DNA of 64,000 bases from Mermis nigrescens (taxonomy: Eukaryota; Nematoda; Enoplea; Mermithida; Mermithidae): assembly GCA_036768485.1 (NCBI GenBank), contig JAVLUZ010000229.1, positions 1 through 64,000 of the forward strand, read 5' to 3'. Positions 1 to 8,606 of this stretch are shown in pieces. A program made the translations under genes and the position numbers. Each line of letters opens with the position of its first letter. The stretch's first letter is position 1. Under the pieces are notes generated by a model. The model saw only the letters and a list, made by a program, of their open reading frames with translations, was not told the origin of the DNA and made no database searches.

Positions 1-609
1 ATCTTAGTTAAAATCCGTTTTTTTTACACCATCCACTAGAGTGTAAACTTTAAACCCCAGGATCTAACTCACCATAGAGCATACAAGACTTTGCTTATAT
101 GCAGAATGTAGCCCTTGATCCGCTCTACATTTCTGTCAGAAAACATTTTAAAAACCTCATAACCGGAGTTAGTATCGGACATAGGAAGGTTGAAAACTCG
201 ACCAAAAAGTGCTTTTTCACCCCCAGATTTTCGCACTCTTTACACTGCCGTTCGATGAATAATGCGAATTTCAAAAAACAAAAAAAGTGTCATCTGTAGA
301 ATTCATCCCTCTATTATCCTATTCTGTTCAATCCTTCGAGTCATCAATACTCAGTTGTCCACATGCCGCAGTAAAAAGGTCCCAAAATTTGTCCTATGTT
401 ATAACGTTACACAAAAACTTTACACCTTCTTTACACAGTCAATTTTGAATTTCAAGAAAAACAAAAAAACACGGGCAGCGAATTTTTTTATTATCTTTCT
501 TTTAAAAAAAATCGCATCTTCCAGAAGTGTCCCGTTATAGCTGTAGGGGGTGCCCAGGTGTTGGGGGTACCCAAGCATATTATAGGTACAGCGCTAACAG
601 CGCTACCTA

Positions 610-610
<1 letters not shown>
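1..610. repeat. Long interspersed repeat, copy 1 (truncated by window edge)
   Basis: Positions 1-610 are nearly identical to 22853-23462, differing by a few substitutions and short indels. The copy runs into the window start, so only one end is seen. Short ORFs at 99-299 and 262-540 recur in the second copy but look like no protein family, so I do not call them genes. The shared end is a hairpin (582-610) beyond which the two copies diverge: here into a TA microsatellite, in the other copy into unique sequence. That marks a genuine element end. The class is unknown; a rolling-circle element or a foldback end are both possible. Confidence 0.8.
582..610. other. Terminal hairpin of the interspersed repeat, copy 1
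   Basis: Outer arms ATAGGT (582-587) and ACCTAT (605-610) enclose two copies of the self-complementary hexamer AGCGCT separated by AAC. It is the last sequence shared with copy 2, whose hairpin uses CGCG instead. Confidence 0.6.

Positions 611-671
<61 letters not shown>
611..671. repeat. (TA)n microsatellite
   Basis: An almost pure TA dinucleotide run of about 60 bp between the end of the interspersed repeat and Polinton P1. It creates spurious isoleucine/tyrosine-rich ORFs on the minus strand. Confidence 0.95.
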
Positions 672-673
<2 letters not shown>

Positions 674-744
674 CTGAAAATATGACCCACCATTGTGCCA
701 ACCTCCTTGTGGTGTGGGTCGGACATTGACCAATGGGTACAACA

Positions 745-957
745 ATTTTTTGTAAAGTTTGGAATATTTTTGTTAAGTTTGGGACTTTTTTGTAAAGTTT
801 GGAACATTTTTGTAAAGTTTGGAACACATTTTACACCTTATAACATAGGAAGTTTGTAAAGTTTGAACACTTTTTGTAAAGTTTGTAATATTTTTGTAAA
901 GTTTGGAACATTTTTGTAAAGTTTGGAACATTTTTGTAAAGTTTGGAACAATTTTGT
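745..957 (+). repeat. Conserved Polinton minisatellite (TTTGTAAAGTTTGGAAYAT) in P1
   Basis: About ten units of roughly 20 bp with core TGTAAAGTTTGGAA. The array is split into two blocks by a spacer at about 824-846 containing ATTTTACA then CTTATAACATAG. P2 has the same core, the same two-block plan and a similar spacer (42364-42600). It lies directly upstream of the integrase TATA box at 967. Confidence 0.9.
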
Positions 958-966
958 AAAAATGGT

Positions 967-974
967 TATAAATA
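967..974 (+). promoter_or_regulatory. TATAAATA box upstream of P1 integrase
   Basis: TATAAATA starts 36 bp upstream of the ATG at 1003, a distance also seen for P1 TBP (36) and pX (38). It sits just after the minisatellite. Confidence 0.6.
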
Positions 975-1002
975 TTGGTACAAGTACCAGTAGATTATAA
1001 AA

Positions 1003-1714
1003 ATGGATAGTATCTAAAAGCAGTGGACTAATGTAAAAATGCCGCCGCGTTTTCAGGAGAAAATAAGTTGCAGCTAGTATCAAAGAAATCACCAAAACTG
1101 ATAAAATCCTTTTTGAAAAATCAATTCACTCATCAATAACATAAGCCTATTCAAAAACGGTTTCCACGCCAATCAATCATTGTAGCTGGGCCAAATATAT
1201 TGTGGGATGTAGATTTGTTAGACTTGAGAGAATTTCAGAATAAGAATTTAAGGGATCGCTATATTTTAATGGTTGTTGATGTGTTCTCTCGCAAGGCCTA
1301 TGGACAGGCAATGACAAATAAAAGTGCAAAAACCACATCACGAGCCTTCGAAAAAATTCTGCGACAAGCTGTTCCACAATCCATAAGAAGTGATCATGGT
1401 AATGAGTTCAAAGGCGATTTCAATAGCTTACTAAAGTTACACTCACTAAATCATATACTAACAAGCAGCCTTGAAATAGAATCCAATTTTCTAGAACGTT
1501 TTGATAGAACATTTTGAGATAAATTGATGAAATTCATGACCTATTATTCGAACGAGAAGTGGACTAGAGTATACCAACATATTATCGAAAGTTATAACAA
1601 CACCCCGCATAGAAGTTTTAACAATATACCCCCACACTGCATTTTTACTGATTTTCAAAAATTTATTACATCTTGGAATGCAGCTTTGTATAGCTTTAAC
1701 ATGGTAAAATAATT
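1003..1714 (+). pseudogene. Polinton retrovirus-like integrase, N-terminal and catalytic part
   Basis: This encodes a DDE-type (rve) integrase that inserts the element's linear DNA. The N-terminal region is readable from the ATG at 1003 but needs a frame change near 1010 and has stops near 1030 and 1133. The catalytic core follows, with the first Asp in WDVDLLDL, the second Asp in RSDHGNEF and the Glu in NFLERFDRT. An in-frame TGA lies at 1515-1517 directly after the Glu motif; reading continues in the same frame through the NNTPH motif to a stop at 1710-1712. The chromodomain-like end lies about 800 bp further on (2528-2932). Family assignment is secure; the gene is inactive. Confidence 0.85.
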
Positions 1715-2509
1715 GAGCCCCTATGAGAAAGAGAATTAAATTCCTTTCAAATGATGTATATTTTGTTTCACACATTTGCTCCTACAAAAATCTATCAGGT
1801 AATGAACAAAATGTAATCTGAAACCACACAAAACCACTAATGAAGTTAAAAAGTCAGATATAGTTTTTGAGTTAATCTCAAGGACCACCCAAGCGATTTC
1901 AAGAAAGTAAAGTTTTCTCTGTACAAAGCATAAAAATGAAACTATTTTGCCAAAAAACTTTCAATTTTTTATAACTACAGTAAACCACTTAGCAAAAATA
2001 GCTTAAATTTCAACATGGCCGCATTTTTTACTAGTTTATCACATTATGCTGAAATCTAGTAAAATAGTTGTGTTTTAGCATCCTCTAAAATGTTCATTTT
2101 TTGGTTTTTCTTCTAAGCCCGCAGTTAACTCTACAAACGCGTTTTAAATTTGTTCCAATATGGCTGCCCCCATAAGCCATGCACATTATGCGTTACAGAT
2201 TGTATTTTATTGAATGTTTGAGCTCAATATGAAAGGAGCGTGAAGCGAGCTTTTGAATGATTACTCACTCGACTAATTTGATCAAGAATTTGCATTTTTC
2301 ATTTTTAGCCATGTAGGCAGCCATATTGGAAAATTACTGTAGTTTTGAAGGTTTTTATCCATAATTATTTGTGCTATTGATATCTTCCGAAAATTTTTTC
2401 TGTAAATAGATAGAGAATTTTATGCTCTTTTTAATGAGATAGGTTTTAGGGTCTGGTTCCTTGTACTTTGTTAGATTAACTTAAAAAAAACCATTGTTGT
2501 ACGCTGAAA
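1715..2509. other. Non-coding block separating the two halves of P1 integrase
   Basis: About 800 bp of AT-rich sequence between the integrase core and its C-terminal domain, with no coding similarity to integrase. It is probably an inserted short element. I found no clear terminal repeats or target duplication, so the limits are approximate and an intron or simple decay cannot be excluded. Confidence 0.4.
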
Positions 2510-2527
2510 ACGCAGTGCCCAAATGAT

Positions 2528-2932
2528 GTGAACTCTGCGAATATTGGGGAATTATTAGGCTTCATGTTAAGGAAGGAGAAGAAATGTGATGCCAAGCAGT
2601 CATTGAATATTGGTGAAATAGTGCGAATAATAACACTGAAGAAAAGCTTCACAAAAGCAAGCAAACATGATGAGTTATTTCGAATTAAGGAGGTATCAAA
2701 CAGCTGTCCTAAAACATATAGATTAGAGGATCTCTTGGGTGAACCAATAACAGGCGCCTTCTATGCAAAAGAGCTACAGATGGCTGAAGCTAATGCTCAG
2801 CAACACAAAAGAATAGATAAAGCTATAAATAAGGGCAAAGGCGAGTATAAAGTACGTTTTAAAAACTGGCATAAGAAATTTGATACCATTTTATCAAAAG
2901 CAGGATTGAAATTTTATGAACAACCAAAATGA
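2528..2932 (+). pseudogene. Polinton integrase C-terminal SH3-like and chromodomain part
   Basis: The frame encodes the end of a Polinton integrase. An SH3-like module contains IGEIVRI and, about 40 residues later, TYRLEDLLGEPITGAFYAKE. A chromodomain-like stretch, EYKVRFKNWHKKFDT, follows. These modules in Polinton integrases are thought to bind DNA or chromatin during insertion. The frame is open for about 134 codons and stops at 2930-2932, overlapping the first ATG of the ATPase (2929). It is cut off from the catalytic core by the block at 1715-2509. A TATAAATA at 2824-2831 lies within this coding sequence. Confidence 0.75.
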
Positions 2933-3609
2933 TTATGTGTCATCCTTTTGCTTCTATAGTTTCTGGTCCCACAAAATCAGGAAAAACAACATTTGTGAAG
3001 CAACTTATTGAAAATAGAGAAAGAATAATTAATACCAAAATTGATAGAATCTATTGGTTTTATAGTGAAGAACAGCCTCTGTACTATAAGATGATAAATG
3101 TAATTTTCAATAAAGGCTTGGCAAATTTTAGCATCCCCAAAAGAAAAAGGCATGTAGCCCAGCTGATAGTTCTTGATGATCTAATGCATGAAAGTAGAGG
3201 ACATCGTGAAATTAAACAATTATTCACTTGTGGTTGTCATCATTGGAACATTAGCGTTATACAAATTGTACAAAATGTATTTTATGATAGCCTTTGTACC
3301 TCGCGCATCGATTCTGATTATATTGTTTTATTCAAAAACCCAGCAGATCAGCTGTAATCGCATATTTTATCATGTCATTTATACCCTAGTAATACAAAAT
3401 ATTTTCTTGAAGCATATGTTGATGCCACCTCCAGGCCACACGGGTACTTGTTCATTGATCTGACACAAAATGCAGATGATTTGCACAGGTTGAAATCGAG
3501 TATTTTGAGTAACCATCCTACATTTTATGTGCCAAAAACTATAAATATGCATAAAGACCTATTTGAAAATTACAAAAATGGCGCCTCAAAGGCTAAAACA
3601 AAACATTAG
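2929..3609 (+). pseudogene. A32/FtsK-HerA-like genome-packaging ATPase (P1)
   Basis: The predicted DNA-packaging ATPase that pumps the genome into the capsid. Walker A is GPTKSGKTT near residue 14, and a Walker B-like hydrophobic strand LIVLDDLM lies near residue 81. The motif QIVQNVF, typical of the family, follows. The first frame ends at 3357; the reading then continues in other frames (FIDLTQN, then LHRLKSSILSNHPTFYVPK) to a stop at 3607-3609, so two or more frameshifts lie between about 3350 and 3470. The end overlaps the pX start at 3578, as in P2. P2 and a fragment at 38055 carry the same Walker A region. Confidence 0.85.
3540..3547 (+). promoter_or_regulatory. TATAAATA box upstream of P1 pX
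   Basis: TATAAATA inside the 3' end of the ATPase frame, 38 bp upstream of the pX ATG at 3578. P2 has CATAAATA at the equivalent place. Confidence 0.55.
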
Positions 3610-3929
3610 TTGTTTACATTTGTTAAGTATTGCAAGAAAACCCCAATGCGATGCGGTTATAAATAATGCTAGTAAAGACAAAATCATATGTATTTGCGAT
3701 TGTGCAAACAATTTTCTAAACGGCAACATTCCTTTTACTGACAGAGAAATACAAAAATTGAAAAGATTTCAAAACCGAAATTTGATATTCAACTAAAAAT
3801 AGGCGCTCAAAATCTAGGCTAAAGAAAGATTTAATTATTCAGAAGGGTGGTTTTTTACTTCTTTTATTGACACCTATTCTATCAGTTGTAGGTAGTTTAA
3901 TAGCAGACACGATTATAGGCAAGAAATGA
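3578..3929 (+). pseudogene. Polinton pX-like small basic protein (P1)
   Basis: A small conserved Polinton protein resembling the core/membrane-active proteins of Polintons and adintoviruses. The first part has the hallmark KDKIICICDCANNFLNGNIP. The second part has a basic stretch, then KGGF and a hydrophobic segment (LLLLLTPILSVVGSLIA), ending in GKK. One frameshift near 3790 separates the parts. The stop TGA (3927-3929) overlaps the next ATG (3926) as ATGA. I chose the ATG at 3578 because it follows the TATA box at the usual distance and aligns with P2. Exact function is not known; DNA condensation or membrane interaction is inferred from adenovirus. Confidence 0.7.
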
Positions 3930-4488
3930 AGCATACAGAAAAGATAGTACTAGTGCCAGCAGATATTGCTGAACAAAGTAAACCACTAGATCAAGTATTA
4001 AATGCCCTGGATTGGGCTATGTACAAGATTTGAAGCGACAAGCATTCATCATCAGGCTTGAAAATGATAAAGTATAACCAAATTTTGAGCAAGTTTGGCC
4101 AATTGCAGGAACAGCGTAAGACACCGTATGAGCTAAGTATTCTATGTTCACACAAATCAGTTGAAAGCAAAGAAATTATAGCTGGTATTCCAAAAACCTC
4201 ACAGCCAAATGCAAAACTGCTATTACAGCATATTAATGACAATCCTAGTATAGACATTGGACCATCGGTCGAGATTGTGATCGATGGTCAGAAAATATAT
4301 GGATCAAATATTGTTGATTTGTTCACAACTTCACGCGTGATCGTAAAACCGTACCCGCTCAATTGGTGCAAAAGAGTTGGCTAGGGCCCTTCAGTGTTCA
4401 AATGTACCATTTGAGAGTATAGGTAATAAGAAATGGTAGAGCGCAGTGGCATCTGAAGGCGACTTTTCCTGGGATGAAGATAATCTAT
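3926..4488 (+). pseudogene. Conserved Polinton protein between pX and capsid (P1), pVI-like
   Basis: It begins MKHTEKIVLVPAD and contains MIKYNQILSKFGQL, IIAGIPKTSQPNAKLLL and VIDGQKIYGSNIVDLF. This order (VPAD/VPED start, YNQ..L, GIPKT, I.GSNI.DL) recurs in Polinton elements; the position suggests a minor capsid or protease-processed protein like adenovirus pVI. That role is inferred. Stops lie near 4032 and 4430, with a frameshift near 4370. The C-terminus SEGDFSWDEDNL ends in a TAA that lies inside the TATAAATA box at 4486, an arrangement conserved in P2. Confidence 0.65.
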
Positions 4489-4493
4489 AAATA
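4486..4493 (+). promoter_or_regulatory. TATAAATA box embedded in the stop codon before the capsid genes (P1)
   Basis: CTATAAATAG at 4485-4494 overlaps the TAA stop of the upstream gene. P2 has CTATAAATAC at the same place (48382-48391) with the same stop overlap. The nearest ATGs are at 4500 and 4532; the original spacing has been altered by a deletion just downstream. Confidence 0.6.
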
Positions 4494-4499
4494 GTAGAA

Positions 4500-5768
4500 A
4501 TGTTTAAGCAAAAAATAATACAATCAAAATCATGCATGTACAATTTAGATATTGGGATGAAATCAATTTGACTAACCCAGTAACAGATGAAGGTCCTTAC
4601 AAGTTTCAAATCCCTCTTGAATCTCATTTTTTGCAGCTAAACAAAAATTACATTTACATGCAATTATCTTTAATGCCTGGTGCTATGGCAGCAGGTGCCG
4701 ATGGTAAAATTCTTGCCACACCTGATGTTGCACCCATAAATTTAATTGGTAAAACATTTTTCAGACAGGTTAAAGTATTTTTGAATGGTAAATTAATTCA
4801 CAATAGTGGCAATAAATATGCGTACAGAGAATTCATGGAGACTGAAGTAAACTATAATTGGGATGCAAAAAACTCGCATTTACAATCAACATTATACACA
4901 CAAGATTACAAACAAGATTATCAAGATGATTGTGGTTATAAACAATGCGTTCCTTACTTTAAAGATAAAGTATTAGTTGAATCAACAGCTCCACTACACA
5001 TTGATTCATTTTTGCAAGACCAATTTTTATTGAACCATACTGATTTGAGACTCGAATTAAATAGAAACCTTAATGCATTTGTTTTACAAAGTCTGGGTGG
5101 GGCTATAAGCGCCACATTTGAGTGTACACCAAATGAAATTTTGCGTTCGAAAAGTAGAAATCCTAGAAAGCACTACATAGGCAATTGATTGAGTACTTGC
5201 TACTAATACTGTAAAGTATCCTATATGTTGAGTAATGATGATGAATTTGCATATACCTAGCACATCGCAGTCTACCCCACTTAAAACGCTCTTCTCTGGC
5301 CAACTCCTTAGGCGCATAATTTTTGGTTGTATAGATGCAGATGCGTATAGAGGTAATCTTAAAAAATCGCCCTTCAATTTGAAGTGTTATAGTATCAATG
5401 AAGTTAAGATAATTAGTGGCGGAGTAATGTTTCCCTCGCATGCTATGAAATTGGACTTTAAAAATGGAAAATTTCTGCAAGCATTTGATCAACTTTTTGA
5501 GACGCTAGACATTGCTTGAGACAACAAAGGCAATGGCATAACTAAAAAAGGGTTCAAAGAGGGTCAGTGCTTTTTTGCATTTGATCTCACTCCCGATGAA
5601 GATGATGGTGCGCACTGGGATCTAATTAAAGAGGGTACCACTAGCATTGAAATTCCTTTTGCAGAAAAAATTCCGAATACTGGTGTAGAAGTAATAGTTT
5701 ATGCCAAATTTGACAATTTAGTAATGTTAGATAAGCACTGCAATGTATTATTTGACTATACAGCATGA
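4500..5768 (+). pseudogene. Polinton double-jelly-roll major capsid protein (P1), N-terminus deleted
   Basis: Major capsid (hexon-like) protein. The open stretch 4532-5188 aligns with P2 from about residue 50: GPYKFQIP, LNKNYIYM, APINLIGKTFF, DAKNSHLQS. After stops and frameshifts near 5188-5235 it continues with TLFSGQLLRRIIFGCIDADA and SPFNLKCY. The end carries the diagnostic CFFAFDLTPDEDD, IVYAKFDNLVMLD and NVLFDYTA at 5766-5768. Compared with P2, the first ~50 capsid codons and the whole small gene before it are missing between about 4510 and 4535, so a deletion of several hundred bp joined the two. A further in-frame TGA lies near 5518. Confidence 0.85.
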
Positions 5769-5772
5769 GAAA

Positions 5773-6283
5773 ATGAATACTATTCAATTGACCAATGTTT
5801 TAAAAAGCGACCAAGCTGTTGGTCAAATTTTGTGTGGAGTTTTTCCATGCAATAAGCTGCCAGTTATTTTTAGTAAAGCAGCAGCATTAGTAATGAATAT
5901 GGACCCTAGTAATATGCCTGGGTCCCATTGGGTATGCATGTTTTTTGATGTGTACAATAAATGTGAATATTTTGACAGCTATGGACTGCCGTCTAGTGAA
6001 AAAACGCGTGAGTATGTATTGAAATGCGCACTGAATCTAAAGTGTAATAAAAAATGCATGCAAAAGCCTCTAACGTCAACGTGTGGGCAATGGTGCATAT
6101 ATTTTTTTAGTATGGCGCTGCAGGGGTGTCCCAATGAAACTAAGTTTACAAAGTTTAGAAAAAAGTTATGCTGATGAATTTGTAACAGGTTTTGTAAATG
6201 GTCTATTTAAGATTCACACTGTAGCAATAGATGATAATTTTATTGTAAATGAAATTGCTCAACAATGGATCAATTTTATGTAA
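5773..6283 (+). pseudogene. Adenain-like cysteine protease (P1)
   Basis: The maturation protease that cleaves capsid precursors. The active-site pattern of the adenovirus/Ulp1 class is visible in order: His in GSHWVCMFFDVY (codon 5926-5928), Asp in EYFDSYGLP, and Gln...Cys in QKPLTSTCGQWCIYFF (Cys codon 6082-6084). The frame shifts once near 6165; the end (VTGFVNGLF ... QQWINFM, stop 6281-6283) overlaps the penton ATG at 6265 by 19 bp. Apart from that shift it is well preserved, better than its P2 counterpart. Confidence 0.85.
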
Positions 6284-7559
6284 CTTTACCCAGTAACACT
6301 GCTAGCGATAAACAAAATACCCCATCTGAATTTACCGTACATATACCACAAAAAATTAAATTAACTGGAGATTGGGAATGTGGTCTATGTCAGCTAATCT
6401 ACTGTAATCGACCTAATTGTTCTCTGAGCATCTTTCTTGTGTTGTATGGTAGTCGAAGTGTGATGACAATGTTCTTTTACTAATACACCAATAAGCAATA
6501 ATGATACAATAAGTGAGAAATGTGCTGGTGACAAATGTTGAGTAGCCTAAGAGGGAATGATGGGAGGGTATAGTGCAAGCCCCTTTTATTCAAGTTCTAG
6601 TGCCTAGTGAGGTGCCTGGCTGGCGCGCTTGGAGGCGCTTAGCTGTGTTTGTGTTTAGTGTTTAGCTATGCATGTTTTTGCTGGACAATGTGAGTCACTT
6701 ATTGTAAGAGATACAATAATATTATGTTAAAAACTAAGTGAGAGATGGAAGCTAAGCAGGTGTTAAAACATTAGGAAAGCTAATCTGGGAGTAAAAAGCG
6801 TCTCTGAAAGGCGCCAGCTTTCTGACAAATATCTCAATAGTAGTGAGGTAAAGGCTTTACTGTTTATAGCTGTTATGTTATAAAGCTTAAAGTGTTATAG
6901 TATAGTTAGTGCGTTATAGTTAAAATTATTTCATTACACTACCCACACCATTGGGAAACGCTAAAAACTGAATAAACTGATATTCATATAACAGACGTTG
7001 ATGACGACAATCATGTAATTAAGATAACGCTAGAGGTATTACGACTCAATACATGAATTTGTTGAGACGATGCAATTCTACCTTCTAAATTGGGGCGAAA
7101 TTGTGAAAAAGGGAATATTTTTTAAATACTTTAGTACGATAAAACGAGTACAAACAATAGTGTACAGTGAATTTGTAAAATCAGTAACATTACCCCCAGA
7201 AATAACCAAAATTTCAGGGTTTCAAGATGACAAAATAACGAAATCAGCATGGGGCGTTAATGAACCAAATATGCATGTTAGGGGCATTGAAGTATTGTAC
7301 ATTTATGCTAATATTTTGGAACCACAAATTGTTGGAGACATTTTGGCACCCTTGTTAAGAATCGTAAATGTAGAGGGCTCCTATCCCAATATTATTGATA
7401 AAACGTTCGACTACCCCCACTTTGTCAACTATTCTAGTTAAGGACATTTCGAGTATCGAAATTAACATTAAAGATGATTTAGATGAATTTATTCCGTTTA
7501 TTTCTGGAAAAGTGATTGTCAAGTTACATTTTCATAAAGTCGAGACTTCGTTTCTCTGA
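6265..7559 (+). pseudogene. Single-jelly-roll penton/minor capsid protein (P1), interrupted
   Basis: The penton homologue, starting MDQFYVTLPSNT and containing KLTGDWECGL, as in P2. Similarity is lost at about 6430 and resumes near 6985, so roughly 550 bp of unrelated DNA interrupts it. The second half has VTLPPEITKISGF, YIYANILEPQIVGDILAPLL and VNVEGSYPNI; a frameshift near 7440 leads to KVIVKLHF and a stop at 7557-7559. No TATAAATA precedes this copy, unlike P2. It is followed four bases later by the TBP promoter. Confidence 0.85.
6430..6985. other. Insertion in P1 penton gene, unclassified
   Basis: Sequence without coding similarity that separates the two halves of the penton gene. I found no convincing terminal inverted repeats or target duplication. 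Limits are inferred from where similarity to the P2 penton stops and resumes. Confidence 0.5.
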
Positions 7560-7562
7560 AGC

Positions 7563-7570
7563 TATAAATA
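7563..7570 (+). promoter_or_regulatory. TATAAATA box upstream of P1 TBP
   Basis: CTATAAATAC at 7562-7571; the T starts 36 bp upstream of the TBP ATG (7599) and four bases after the penton stop. Confidence 0.65.
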
Positions 7571-7598
7571 CTCGCGTTTTTATTCATTTTTAATCAAA

Positions 7599-8182
7599 AT
7601 GGCTACAATTGTGAACATTGTTTCCACAAGTCGTCTGTCTCGCAAACCCTTAGACTTGTATAAAATTGCAAAAACATGTAAGAGCATCAAATACGATCCA
7701 AGAAAGTTTAATGGCTTAATTATTAAAATAATGCAGCCAAGGAGTACTGGTGTATTGTTTAGCTCTAGAAAATTGGTTTGTGTAGGCACAATGAGCATAC
7801 ATGAAAACAAGCTAGCGAATGAAAAAATGTGCGCTTTTTTTAAACCAGAGTGGCTACACCTTACAAATCTTGCAATCAAAAGTACATAATGTAGTAGGAA
7901 CGGGTCAAATGAACAGTCGAATAAAGATTGCTGGTTTTGCTCGCATGCATAAAAAGTTTGTGTACTTAGAGCCTGAATTATTTCTGGCCGCCAAATTAAC
8001 TTTCCCTCATGCTACTGCTTTAATTTTTACCACCGGTACTGTTTTAATGGTTGGTCTTAAAAGCGAAGATGCCATTAATAAATTTTTCAAAAAAGTGCGT
8101 ATTATGCTAGAAATGTTTAAGATTTTATTAAAATCGAGTGAGCGCGTTTTTTATGACATTATCGAGCAAGCACGTTTTTTAT
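7599..8182 (+). pseudogene. TATA-box-binding protein (TBP) homologue in Polinton P1
   Basis: A core-sized TBP (about 170 residues plus a short tail) with both halves of the saddle. First repeat: IVNIVST, then YDPRKFNGLIIKI and VLFSSRKLVCVG. Second repeat: HNVVGTGQMNSRI, VYLEPELF and ALIFTTGTVLMVG. TBP kinks the minor groove of TATA boxes with two Phe pairs; all four positions are Phe here (RKF, VLF, ELF, LIF). There is no long N-terminal extension. A single break, a one-base length change in the A run at 7878-7881, shifts the frame between the repeats. The core ends near 8110; the next ~24 codons read into a small tandem repeat. It is the last plus-strand gene of P1 and has its own TATA box. 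Host TBP retrocopy is unlikely because P2 also has one and both are highly diverged. Confidence 0.9.
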
Positions 8183-8222
8183 GACCTTAGCGAACGAGCG
8201 CGTTTTTTATGACGTTAGCAAG
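8117..8222 (+). repeat. Three tandem copies of GAGCGCGTTTTTTATGAC unit
   Basis: About 36-bp units with core AGCGCGTTTTTTATGACNTTA repeated three times directly after the TBP core, probably near the right end of P1. Confidence 0.75.
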
Positions 8223-8263
8223 CAAGCCCTATGAATCATATTTTCGGTTGACTGGCAAAAAGC

Positions 8264-8360
8264 TATGATGTAGTAGTAGTAGTAGTAGTAGCTGTAGTAG
8301 TAGAATGTAGTAGTAGTAGTAGTAGTTGTAGCTGCTGTAGTAGTAGTAGTAGTTGTAGCT
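8264..8360. repeat. (TAG)n trinucleotide microsatellite, interrupted
   Basis: Runs of TAG broken by CTG and TTG triplets. They give a tyrosine-rich ORF on the minus strand that is not a gene. Confidence 0.95.
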
Positions 8361-8606
8361 AAGTAGCTGCCTATGCTTACACAGTTGCCTATCTCCCTGT
8401 ACTAATGCCATATGGTCGTAAATTACTACTAATAAGTATTACGCAGTTCTGGCAGATAGGTCATGTAGGGATTATTTTGGCGATAATCATAAAATGGAAA
8501 GTGATTATTGTAATTCTGGCTTTGAAAATTTTGATGGTAATTAGGCGCATAGTCATTATAGTTTTGTCGGAAAATTGGGCATGAGCTTCTCGAATCAAAA
8601 CATGCG

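Larger units (their letters stand above)
740..8225 (+). mobile_element. Polinton/Maverick P1, degraded, encodes TBP
   Basis: A collinear plus-strand set of Polinton genes: integrase, A32-like ATPase, pX-like protein, pVI-like protein, capsid, protease, penton, and last a TBP homologue. The outer limits are approximate. A minisatellite shared with P2 begins near 745 and a small repeat follows TBP at 8117-8222; I could not see terminal inverted repeats or a target duplication. No family-B DNA polymerase is visible. Every gene has at least one stop, frameshift, insertion or deletion, so the copy is dead. Proteins are clearly diverged from P2 (roughly half identical by eye in the capsid and penton), so these are two lineages rather than recent duplicates. 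Confidence 0.9.

Noticed and set aside
99..540. Repeated ORFs at 99-299, 262-540 and 22950-23298 as possible genes
   Set aside because: They recur only because the interspersed repeat is duplicated; no domain or codon signal, and indels break them between copies.
603..827. Isoleucine/tyrosine-rich minus-strand ORFs
   Set aside because: They are translations of the (TA)n run and the TGTAAAGTTTGG minisatellite.
2824..2831. TATAAATA as ATPase promoter in P1
   Set aside because: It is 105 bp from the ATPase ATG, unlike the other boxes, and lies within integrase coding sequence.
8229..8411. Tyrosine-rich ORF
   Set aside because: Product of the (TAG)n microsatellite.
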